Assembly: GCA_965227445.1 (NCBI GenBank) | Contig: OZ245751.1 | Location: 2,604,001-2,668,000, forward strand | Reading direction: 5' to 3' | DNA from: DT-110 sp030148525 | GTDB lineage: Bacteria; Bacteroidota; Bacteroidia; Chitinophagales; Saprospiraceae | Length of the DNA: 64,000 nucleotides | Shown: piece by piece, positions 42,655-50,395 of the stretch | Layout of the letters: each line of letters opens with the position of its first letter | Position numbering within the stretch: the stretch's first letter is position 1 | Translations under genes and position numbers: made by a program | Notes under the pieces: generated by a model | The model's input: only the letters and a program-made list of their open reading frames with translations | What the model was told of the DNA's origin: nothing | Database searches by the model: none

Positions 42655-45600
42655 TTACAGCAGGCTTATACCCGCCTTATCAATTTGCTCTTTCAAAGTC
42701 TGCCAAGAGCCCGTTTCAATAGCTTTGAGTTTGGCTTCTGCCTCACTAACGGCGTCGCGGGCCTGTTTCACCAGCATGGCTTTGTTTTCTCCGGCCGCGA
42801 TCTGTGGGGAGCGTAACTGGTAAGCCGCCTGCCCCAACTTAGCGGTCACCGTAGTTGGATCCCGGTATATACCCTGCTTGCGTTCGCCGAGCATGGAGTG
42901 CTGTAAATCCGTCAACTCCTTCGATACTTTTTTGACCTGTTCGTGTACTTCCTTGTGCTTCTCAGCATCCGCTTGTTTTTTGAGGATGCCCAGTACCTCC
43001 TGGTGTTCCCGCACAGCGTCCATCACGGCGGTGGCACGAGTAGTAACCTCGCTCATCTCCGCAATCAATTGATCCGTTTTTTTGGCGGAAGCCATATCAA
43101 AAGGCATGTATGGATCGGCAATGACCTCAAAAGATTGCTCCATCGTCTGCCCCTGGTAGCTGACGCGGGCGGTGTAGGTGCCCGGCAGTACGGGTGATCC
43201 TCCGCGGGGAGGCCGCTCGGTTGCGGGCTTAGGCTGTTGGGGACTGCGCACCCCGTTGCGTTCCAGGTCCCAGGCGATGCGATGCAGGCCCGGAGCGGGC
43301 GTCTGGTACAGGTGGCGTACCACCTCGCCCCGTTCATCCAGGATTTCGATCAACACCTGTTCATCGAGTGACACCCGTCCTTCCGGTTCGGGAGTATCCT
43401 CGCCCAGGTATACATTGATGAAAGCTCCGTACTCCCGGTTTTCTCCGTTATATAAAGCATCACCGATCTTACCGGCCCGGTAGCCGATGCTTTCGCCCAT
43501 ATTCCACATGTAGGCGTCACCTACGGGGAATACGTGCATGGCTTTCGCCAAAAGGTCATCGGCGCCCATCTCGGCCATTTCCTCCAGCGGACGAATATCG
43601 TCCAGAATCCAAAAGGAACGGCCAAAGGTGGCGATCACCAGATCGTGCTCGCGGGGGTGCACCGTCAGGTCGGAGGTGGGCGTGGCTTCGGGATAGCCTT
43701 CGGTCCATTTGTTCCAGGTTACACCGGCATCAAAGCTCACGTACAGTCCGAACTCAGCCCCAACGAAGTAGAGGTCTTCGGCAGCGGGACTCTGGGCAAA
43801 TGTCCAGGTGTACCCGTCGACATCGCCAGGCCCCACAATGCGATCCCAGCTACGTCCGTAGTCGCGGGTGCGGTATACGTAGGGCTCCCAATTATTACGG
43901 CGATGGTCGTCGAACACCACGAAAGCCTCGCCGTCGCGGTGCAGGGACGGAGAAATATGCGTGACCCAGGTATTGGCCGGTATACCCTTGATATTTTCGA
44001 TCAGGTTGGTCCAGGATTCCCCGCCATCACGGGTGAGTTGTACGTTGCCGTCGTCGGTACCGACCCAGATCACTCCTTCCTCTGTCGATGAGGGTGCGAT
44101 GGAGATGATGGTCGTATGGTTTTCGGCCCCCGTCACATCGTAGGTCAGACCGCCCGATTCCAGGAATTCTTGTTTATCGGGATCATCGGTGGTAAGGTCG
44201 GGAGAGATGATTTCCCAGCTTTCGCCAAAATCGGATGTCCTGTGTACATACTGCGATCCGTAGTAGATGGTTTGCTCATCAAAGGGATCAATAGCAATCC
44301 CTGCATTCCAGTTAAAGCGCAGGTATTCTCCATCCGGATGGGTAGGTTTTATCAGATTGAGCTGCCCGCTGGGACGGTGGTAGCGGTAGAGACTTCCTGC
44401 CTGGCCCATACTATAACCGTAGTCCATATTCTTGGGGTCGGGCACGACGTCGAAACCATCGCCCACACTAACGCGCTGCCAGTACAGGTTGCGGATGCCG
44501 CCCGAAAAGCGCGCCACGCTGGGTCCAATCCAGGAGCCGTTGTCTTGCAAACCACCGTATACATTATAGGGCACATCCATATCGACGCGCATATGGTAAA
44601 ACTGACCCAGCGGCAGGTTGTCGGCAAACCACCATTTTTTACCGCGGTCGTGGGTTATGTTTAGCCCACCGTCGTGTCCTACCATAATGTGCTCCGAATC
44701 TTTCGGATTAATCCAGTAGGCGTGGTGGTCGGTATGAATCTTATTACCCGGCGCAAAACTCGACCAGTTGCGGCCGCCGTCTTCGGAAACTGTCACGGTC
44801 GAGGCAATGCTGTAAATGCGGTTTTCGTTATTGGGATCGACGTAGATATCGGCGTAGTAAAAGGGGCGTCCGCCGATGCCGCTGTCGCCGGGGCGAGAGC
44901 GACGCTCCCAGGTATAACCGCCATCCGTCGAGGCGTACACCGCGTTGCTCTTACTCTCCACGTAGGCGTATAGCAGGTCCGACACGTTAGTCGCAAAAGC
45001 CAGGCCGATGCGCCCCAGATTGCCTTCCGGCAAACCTTCGGTGGTTTCGGTCCAGGTGGCGCCACCGTCGTGGCTGAGGTAGATCCCCGATCCGGGGCCA
45101 CCCGATTCGTAAAACCAGGGAAAGCGGCGGTGTTCGTACATAGCGGCCACTAATTTATTTGGATTATTCGGGTCGGTGACCAAATCGGCAATGCCCGTAC
45201 GCTCATCTATGTAGAGGGTTTTGTTCCAGGTCGTGCCTCCATCAGTGGTGCGGTATACACCGCGCGCGGCACTATCGCCCCAAGTGGCACCGCTTACTCC
45301 GATCACGACGTGGTCGGGATCGTCGGGATGCACGATCACCCGGTGGATCTGGCGGGTATCGTCCAGGCCGAGGTGCACCCAGGTTTTACCTCCGTCGATG
45401 GATTTGAACATCCCCCGACCGGAATTCTGGCTATTGCGGGGGTTACCCTCGCCGGTACCCACGTATATAATGTTGGGATTGCGCTGGTAAATGGCGATAT
45501 CGCCAACGCTGGCAGCCTTCGCATCATCGAAGATGGGAGTCCAGGTATGGCCGGCATTATCACTCATCCAGACGCCACCGGCAGCCGTGCCGATATATAT

Positions 45601-45771
45601 CTTATCCATATCGCGTTCCACCACCGCAATACTCGTCACCCGGCCCGACATACCGGCCGGTCCGATGTTGCGGGGTGTCATATCTTTGAAGAGGGACATA
45701 TCAATTTCCTGAGCCGGTAAGGACCAGGTCATCAGGCCAGCCAGGAGAAGGAGGAAAAGTCGTTGTGTCAT
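42655..45771 (-). CDS. VPS10/BNR-repeat secreted protein (second paralogue)
   Basis: 1038 residues from MTQRLFLLLLAGLMTWSLPAQ; an 11-codon extension is open upstream. Asp-box units include SIDGGKTW, TTDGGTTW, SHDGGATW, STDGGYTW, SEDGGRNW, TSDFGESW, TRDGGESW, TRDYGRSW and SFDAGVTW. The C-terminal domain has LHRIAWDLERNGVRSPQQ and a Lys/Glu-rich helix bundle (AKKTDQLIAEMSEV). Organisation is the same as in the first paralogue; divergence is large, so it is not a recent copy. A third, degraded relative is at 47979-48242. Hairpin words at 43077 and 43540. Confidence 0.9.
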   Translation of the reverse strand: MTQRLFLLLLAGLMTWSLPAQEIDMSLFKDMTPRNIGPAGMSGRVTSIAVVERDMDKIYIGTAAGGVWMSDNAGHTWTPIFDDAKAASVGDIAIYQRNPNIIYVGTGEGNPRNSQNSGRGMFKSIDGGKTWVHLGLDDTRQIHRVIVHPDDPDHVVIGVSGATWGDSAARGVYRTTDGGTTWNKTLYIDERTGIADLVTDPNNPNKLVAAMYEHRRFPWFYESGGPGSGIYLSHDGGATWTETTEGLPEGNLGRIGLAFATNVSDLLYAYVESKSNAVYASTDGGYTWERRSRPGDSGIGGRPFYYADIYVDPNNENRIYSIASTVTVSEDGGRNWSSFAPGNKIHTDHHAYWINPKDSEHIMVGHDGGLNITHDRGKKWWFADNLPLGQFYHMRVDMDVPYNVYGGLQDNGSWIGPSVARFSGGIRNLYWQRVSVGDGFDVVPDPKNMDYGYSMGQAGSLYRYHRPSGQLNLIKPTHPDGEYLRFNWNAGIAIDPFDEQTIYYGSQYVHRTSDFGESWEIISPDLTTDDPDKQEFLESGGLTYDVTGAENHTTIISIAPSSTEEGVIWVGTDDGNVQLTRDGGESWTNLIENIKGIPANTWVTHISPSLHRDGEAFVVFDDHRRNNWEPYVYRTRDYGRSWDRIVGPGDVDGYTWTFAQSPAAEDLYFVGAEFGLYVSFDAGVTWNKWTEGYPEATPTSDLTVHPREHDLVIATFGRSFWILDDIRPLEEMAEMGADDLLAKAMHVFPVGDAYMWNMGESIGYRAGKIGDALYNGENREYGAFINVYLGEDTPEPEGRVSLDEQVLIEILDERGEVVRHLYQTPAPGLHRIAWDLERNGVRSPQQPKPATERPPRGGSPVLPGTYTARVSYQGQTMEQSFEVIADPYMPFDMASAKKTDQLIAEMSEVTTRATAVMDAVREHQEVLGILKKQADAEKHKEVHEQVKKVSKELTDLQHSMLGERKQGIYRDPTTVTAKLGQAAYQLRSPQIAAGENKAMLVKQARDAVSEAEAKLKAIETGSWQTLKEQIDKAGISLL
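43077..43093 (+). repeat. GNRA-hairpin word, GGC-GGAA-GCC type
   Basis: TTTTTTTGGCGGAAGCC inside BNR paralogue 2; coding strand ASAKKT. Confidence 0.75.
43540..43553 (-). repeat. GNRA-hairpin word, GGC-GAAA-GCC type
   Basis: Inside BNR paralogue 2; coding strand LLAKAM. Confidence 0.75.
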
Positions 45772-46023
45772 AGTTGATGTGGTGTGTTTTTGGGAAAATA
45801 CCAATTTTATGGAAAACCCTCGTTCAACTGGAATGCTAAATGATGAATGATGAATGATGAATTAATGTGCTCGTTTTTGTGCATTTTGTAACACCCTTCA
45901 TTAAACGTGCCAGTTAATGTCCATTCTGGCGTAGAGCGTAGAGCGTTGGGCATTCATGCCCGCCGAAGCCCGTACGGGCGAAAGCGGGGAGCATTCATCA
46001 TTGAGCATTCAACATTCCGGAAT
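45772..46023. repeat. Intergenic repeats
   Basis: AATGATGAATGATG words (45840-45862), GCGTAGAGCGT words (45931), a GCCCGTACGGGCG palindrome (45969), and ATTGAGC/ATTCAAC words (45995-46016), up to the lipoprotein start. Confidence 0.6.
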
Positions 46024-46824
46024 ATGAAGCCACTCCTTTACCTCTTTACCCTTTTGTTAGCCGGTTGCGCTACGCAGGAACAACACCCACCCTTAACCGA
46101 CCTTCCCCCCACCATCCTCGAACGCGACGGTACCGAGTGGTTCCAGTACTGGGAAATCCCCGAGGGCGATTATTTGTGGCAAACAGAAGATCTGGGGCAG
46201 GTCGACGCCCTGCAGGCCTACCGGGATTCGGTGAAGGTGGATTTGGGCGGTGCTTTTACGAACTATCTGGATGCGCAGGCGGTCCAACACCCGGTGAGCG
46301 ATACGGTGCTGATCCCCGCAGGCATCCATCCCGACTCCCTGCTGGCGGCCAAACAGGGCGATGGCGACCGGTATAACTACGACATTATCCACTATAAACA
46401 GGTCGGCGAGGTACGCCCCATCAATTACCTGGAAGCGCAGATCCTGAATTACCAGTTGACCCGGTATCCACTGTTCAGTCACCCGACGGAGTTTCACGGG
46501 TTTATTCTGGAAAACGATTCATTGAATTTGGTGCGGGTGTACTACGCCGCCAGCGACGCTCCCTGGCCTCCCAAACCCAGGCCCGTGGTGGCAGCGGTGG
46601 AGCAGGACCTGCAACAAGGCTGGCAATTAATCATCCACCTCCATAACCACTACGAACCAGCCGAAGACGGTTATCTTGGAACCATGGCCCCGAGCATGTC
46701 GGATGCCCAGTACTTCAAAGGACTGACCGAGCGTTTTCAGGTGCAGGCGGCCCACGTAACCAATGGATTCCATACTATCGTATTACCGCCGGAGACATTT
46801 GAAGAGTTTGCGGCTTACCAATGA
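46024..46824 (+). CDS. Lipoprotein with HxH..SxxD motif (JAMM-like candidate)
   Basis: 266 residues from ATG 46024. Lipobox LAGC (Cys15). The C-terminal half has QLIIHLHNHYEPAEDGYLGTMAPSMSDAQYF, that is H-x-H ... S-x-x-D, with a glutamate in TEFHGFILEND preceding it; this order is the metal-site pattern of JAMM/MPN+ proteases. The spacing between HxH and SxxD (about 15) is longer than usual (7-10), so this is an inference. The rest is not recognised. Likely outer-membrane or periplasmic. Confidence 0.68.
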   Translation: MKPLLYLFTLLLAGCATQEQHPPLTDLPPTILERDGTEWFQYWEIPEGDYLWQTEDLGQVDALQAYRDSVKVDLGGAFTNYLDAQAVQHPVSDTVLIPAGIHPDSLLAAKQGDGDRYNYDIIHYKQVGEVRPINYLEAQILNYQLTRYPLFSHPTEFHGFILENDSLNLVRVYYAASDAPWPPKPRPVVAAVEQDLQQGWQLIIHLHNHYEPAEDGYLGTMAPSMSDAQYFKGLTERFQVQAAHVTNGFHTIVLPPETFEEFAAYQ

Positions 46825-46969
46825 GGACGGATCACGGCTTACGATCCACGGCTCACGGTTTGAACCTGAACCTGAACCTCAACCTGAACCTCAGCCTAAA
46901 CCTCATATCTTAACCTTAACCTCAATCTCAACCTTCTCATGCCGCCGAAACACAGTACAGCAGGTAACC
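46825..46969. repeat. Word repeats after the lipoprotein stop
   Basis: A CACGGCTTACGATC stretch and then AACCTGA/AACCTCA 6-7-nt words from 46860 to about 46945, directly after the stop codon. Confidence 0.6.
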
Positions 46970-47662
46970 TCAGAAACTATGGTGCAAACTAATCTGAGCC
47001 TGTCCTTTACTCCAATTCGCAGTGGTTTGCTTCATCCACCCCAATTGGGTTCTGAGATTATTGCGGAGGCCATAACCCAGCCCCATATACGTTCGATTGC
47101 GATCGAAGAAACCTACCGTTCGCCCATCACCAATGTCGGTTTGACCATTGATGAAGATTTCGTTGTAGAGCGCGAGGTAGACGATGCTCTTACCGAGGCT
47201 GGTACCATTCAGAGGTACATTGACAAACAAGTTATAGCGGTAGCGGGTACGGAAATCCTGATCACCAACCCAACGTTGTTCATATCGCAGGCGATGAGTT
47301 AACAAAAACCGCGCTCCTATCTTTTGCGAAAACAGCGCCTCCTGATAGATCCTGCTTTCATTTACTGTTTCATCGCTTTCGCCAAAAGCCCCGGTGGTAA
47401 TATTGGCGTAACCTAGTGTAAACAGGATATCCGCATTTTGAGGTCGATAAGTAGCCCCGGTTCGTAACAGTATCTGCTCCAGATCAGAACCAAAATTCCA
47501 AAAACGGAACTGGTAATCGCCCTGGATACCAAATGGACTGTCACCAAAGCTTTTATTGAAAAAATACATATACCAAGCTCCCAGTTGGTCACCGTCTACT
47601 TCCTGAGCCTGGGCTGTTAAAAAAAAGGGGAAGATCAGAAACGTTAAGCATATTTTTTTCAT
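46970..47662 (-). CDS. DUF2490 outer-membrane protein
   Basis: 230 residues from MKKICLTFLIFPFFLTAQAQ with signal peptide. Alternating beta strands with aromatic girdle residues (GAWYMYFFNKSFGDSPFGIQGDYQFRFW, RLRYEQRW, RYNLFVNVPL) and a C-terminal GQAQISLHHSF ending in Phe. This is the DUF2490 family, probable small beta barrels of Bacteroidota. A partial hairpin word at 47375-47389. Confidence 0.85.
   Translation of the reverse strand: MKKICLTFLIFPFFLTAQAQEVDGDQLGAWYMYFFNKSFGDSPFGIQGDYQFRFWNFGSDLEQILLRTGATYRPQNADILFTLGYANITTGAFGESDETVNESRIYQEALFSQKIGARFLLTHRLRYEQRWVGDQDFRTRYRYNLFVNVPLNGTSLGKSIVYLALYNEIFINGQTDIGDGRTVGFFDRNRTYMGLGYGLRNNLRTQLGWMKQTTANWSKGQAQISLHHSF
47375..47389 (-). repeat. 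GNRA-hairpin word, weak
   Basis: GCTTTTGGCGAAAGC on the minus strand, inside the DUF2490 gene (writes AFGES); the stem is one pair short. Confidence 0.4.
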
Positions 47663-47978
47663 GTGTCTAATTATTAGTCCCACTCCAAGGTGGCTCCTGG
47701 TCTGATTATTTATTCGTGAATCGAGACAAGCTCGTACTAGTCATTTCAAAAAATTCAATGGGCCCGGTGTGGTGATTGAAAAACTGCGCCGACGATCTGA
47801 ACATCACCGGTGGCAAATGGGCGCTTTAAAACAGGCTCCGACCCGCTCAACAATGCTGCCCGAATCGCAAAATATTGATCATCTTCCAGTTTTAATAACT
47901 GATCGAAATGGCAATATACTGACCGAAGGCAACCTCAGCCTCATATCACAACTCTTTTCCCCTTGAAATCATCTTCGC
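47663..47978. other. Gap without a clear gene
   Basis: About 316 bp. A short plus-strand frame (47769-47966) has no recognisable motif and is probably chance. The right side borders a BNR gene remnant. Confidence 0.5.
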
Positions 47979-48242
47979 TTATTTCAGTAGCTCCGAAAGA
48001 CAATCAGATGGACCTGATAAGTGTCGGGGCCAGGTATCCCCTCCGTCCCGGCTGACATGTACCCCGCTTCCGGGGCCACCACTGACTCGTTTCCAGGTTT
48101 TCATGTCCAATTGCCAGGTTCCGGCAAATAAGATATTGGGGTTATCGGGATCCATGACGATGTCTGAGGCTCCGGTATGTTCATCTACAAAAAGCACCGG
48201 TTGCCAGGAAGCGCTATGCGGCCCCGTGCACGACATTGGCAA
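47979..48242 (-). pseudogene. Remnant of a third VPS10/BNR gene
   Basis: Codes for SASWQPVLFVDEHTGASDIVMDPDNPNILFAGTW...SGGPGSGVHVSRDGGDTWPRHLSG in one frame. It aligns by eye with residues ~170-235 of paralogue 2 (TLYIDERTGIADLVTDPNNPNKLVAAMYEHR...SGGPGSGIYLSHDGGATW). The flanks lose homology at once, and the first part (MPMSCTGPH) is not BNR-like, so only a ~65-residue islet remains. No functional start or signal peptide. Confidence 0.78.
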
Positions 48243-48293
48243 TCATTCAAAATAACGATTGAACCCTCTACCTGGTCGAGACGTTAGCGGGGT

Positions 48294-49019
48294 ATGGAAG
48301 CAAAACAACTCAACCAACGAACCGCCCTCATCACCGGCGGAAGCAAAGGCATCGGACTCGGGATCGCCGAATCCATGATGCATCAGGGGATGAAAGTAGC
48401 TGTCACCAGCCGATCGCAAAAAGCAGCCGATGAAGCTGCTGCACAACTAAATAACATTAAAAGTGAGCACGCTATCGGTATCGAATGTGATGTGCGCGAC
48501 CTTAAAGCTCAGGAAGCCAGCGTACAAAAAGTGCTGGACACTTGGGGGCAACTCGACGTGGTCATTGCCAATGCCGGCGTAGGTCACTTCTCCCCCATTC
48601 AGGAGATGAATCCCAAAGACTGGCAGGATGTGATCGATATCAACCTGACGGGTGTGTTCAATACCACGAAAGCCTCCGTATCCGCCCTTACCGACTCTAA
48701 AGGGTACCTCATCACTATCGCCAGCCTGGCAGGCACCAATTTCTTTGCCCAGGGTGCCGCTTATAACGCATCCAAATTTGGCTTGGTGGGATTCACTCAG
48801 GCCGTTATGCTCGATCTGCGCCACCAGGGCGTAAATGTCAGTACCATCATGCCGGGCTCTGTCGCCACCTACTTCAACGGACACGTCCCCAATGATGCCG
48901 ACGCCTGGAAAATCCAACCAGAAGATATCGGTGAATTAGTGATCGACCTGCTGCAGATGAATCCGCGTACATTACCAAGTAAAGTGGAGGTGCGCCCGTC
49001 GAGACCGCCGCGGAAGTAA
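48294..49019 (+). CDS. SDR-family oxidoreductase (FabG-like)
   Basis: 241 residues. ALITGGSKGIGLGIA (TGxxxGIG), DVRD, NAG at about residue 88, the catalytic Ser in TIASLAG, Tyr-Lys in YNASKFGLVGF, and a PGSVAT segment after it. A complete classical SDR with intact Ser-Tyr-Lys triad. It is close to 3-ketoacyl-ACP reductase-like enzymes but the substrate cannot be assigned. Unlike the SDR at 22.7-23.5 kb this one is intact. Confidence 0.9.
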   Translation: MEAKQLNQRTALITGGSKGIGLGIAESMMHQGMKVAVTSRSQKAADEAAAQLNNIKSEHAIGIECDVRDLKAQEASVQKVLDTWGQLDVVIANAGVGHFSPIQEMNPKDWQDVIDINLTGVFNTTKASVSALTDSKGYLITIASLAGTNFFAQGAAYNASKFGLVGFTQAVMLDLRHQGVNVSTIMPGSVATYFNGHVPNDADAWKIQPEDIGELVIDLLQMNPRTLPSKVEVRPSRPPRK

Positions 49020-49582
49020 ATCGGAGATCGGAAATTACTGGGCCTACTCCGTGAAACTCTGTGTAACTCCATGGTTCAATGGAGGTAGAGACCGGAAGGG
49101 AACGGAGGGAGCGAAGAGACTGCAGGACCGGGAGGGACAAAGGGACGCTTTTGGGCTTCACTCCCACCGCTGAAGCGGATGGGCTTAAACTGCCTACTGC
49201 CTACTGAAGACTGAAGACTGGAGACTGAAGACTGCCGACTGGAACGAACGAAGGGATTCGCCCGGGCAGGATTCTCTCTATTCGCTTGATTGCTGTATCT
49301 CTGCTCTTCTTTGCGGCAAGCGTGGCCCTCCTTCGTCCGTACGGACTCCGGCGGGCGGAGAGCGTAGGGACCGGGAGGGACAAAGGGACGCTTTTTGGCT
49401 TCACTCCCACCGCTGAAGCGGATGGGCTTATACTGCCGTCTCTTTGGCGAAAGCCAAAAAAACAAATCCACATTGAGCACTGAGCATTCATCATTTCTCT
49501 AACCTGATACTCTATACCCAATACAACGCAGGATTGTAATAACCCTCAGTCATTTAACAAATAGCTCGAACTCAGGCCCGCG
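49020..49582. repeat. Composite intergenic repeat
   Basis: CTCCGTGAAACTCTGTGTAACTCC (about 49050), GACCGGGAGGGACAAAGGGACGC (twice, about 49128 and 49370), REP-like hairpins (49167, 49407), GAAGACT/GGAGACT words (49206-49240), the GCTTGATTGCTGTATCTCTGC segment (49285) inverted relative to the 56.5-57.1 kb array, and a hairpin word (49443-49462). No gene. Confidence 0.8.
49443..49462 (+). repeat. GNRA-hairpin word, GGC-GAAA-GCC type
   Basis: TTTGGCGAAAGCCAAAAAAA, intergenic, inside the composite repeat. Confidence 0.85.
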
Positions 49583-50389
49583 TTAATTAAACAGCACATC
49601 CTCTTCCACTTCATCCAACCGGAAGATAATACCCATTTGCCGAAAGGCATTTAAAGTATCAGCCGGACCATACCGCAGCAGCACCTCTATTCGAGTACGC
49701 TCTTGGGTGTTAGCCGGGTGTACTAAATGGTCTTCAATAGCTTGTCTGTCCCAGCGAGTGCATCCGGTAATCACTACCTTTGCGCCTGCCTGCAGGGCTT
49801 CGAGGCTTTGGGCCAACGGCCAATCAGATAAGTGCATGACCACTTGTTCTTTTCCGGCCTTCACATCGGCCAACAGATCTTGCGGGGATAGTACCGGCTC
49901 ATCATCCACCTTGGAATAAACCAAAGCAATGCCTCTCCGCAATAAATCTCTCCTGTTTCCGGTGGAAAACCCGTTGGCCAGTACCCGAATATGTCCTTTG
50001 TGCGGCATACCACTCAACTGTTGAATGGTAGCCGGAGTGAGGTTTTTATCCACCCCATCGATGAGCAGGGATGCGCCTTGTTGCAAAAACCGAATACAAT
50101 GCCCGTCGCTATATCCTTTGAGGAATACCTTAGCTTGACCGTGTTCGATCAGGGCATCGCGATCAGCCGAAGACAGGTTGTGGCTGCGCAGATCAGAGTG
50201 CTCCAGGATAATACTGGCTCCCATATCCAGATAAGATTTCAATTTATCCGTGGAGGTAGCGTTGGTGGGTAACAGGTACACACCACCGTGATTTTTAGTG
50301 CACAATGCCAGTACCTGTTGATCCGTCACCCCGGAGGTGAGTTCCAAAAAAAGGTAAGGACTTAGTTCGCGAATTGAGGCTGCATCCAT
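49583..50389 (-). CDS. Unknown protein with internal ~45-residue repeats
   Basis: 268 residues, no signal peptide. It appears to be built of five related units: DKLKSYLDMGASIILEHSDL; DGHCIRFLQQGASLLIDGVD; NRRDLLRRGIALVYSKVDD; AQSLEALQAGAKVVITGCTR; DTLNAFRQMGIIFRLDEVE. The shared pattern is (h)-x3-L-x-x-G-A-x-h-h-I-x, i.e. a helix followed by a strand, a solenoid-like arrangement. No known family is recognised. Start codon 6 bp after the stop of the 1235-residue gene upstream, so the two are translated together. A hairpin word (49636-49649) writes NAFRQM. Confidence 0.65.
   Translation of the reverse strand: MDAASIRELSPYLFLELTSGVTDQQVLALCTKNHGGVYLLPTNATSTDKLKSYLDMGASIILEHSDLRSHNLSSADRDALIEHGQAKVFLKGYSDGHCIRFLQQGASLLIDGVDKNLTPATIQQLSGMPHKGHIRVLANGFSTGNRRDLLRRGIALVYSKVDDEPVLSPQDLLADVKAGKEQVVMHLSDWPLAQSLEALQAGAKVVITGCTRWDRQAIEDHLVHPANTQERTRIEVLLRYGPADTLNAFRQMGIIFRLDEVEEDVLFN
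49636..49649 (+). repeat. GNRA-hairpin word, GCC-GAAA-GGC type
   Basis: TTTGCCGAAAGGCA inside the 268-residue unknown gene; coding strand NAFRQM. Confidence 0.8.
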
Positions 50390-50395
50390 GGTGTA

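Noticed and set aside
44214..44232. Further hairpin word (GATTTTGGCGAAAGCTGG) in BNR 2
   Set aside because: Falls in an Asp-box DFGESW that recurs for protein reasons; the stem is incomplete.
47769..47966. 65-residue plus-strand frame
   Set aside because: No motif, no neighbour link and no promoter seen; probably chance.
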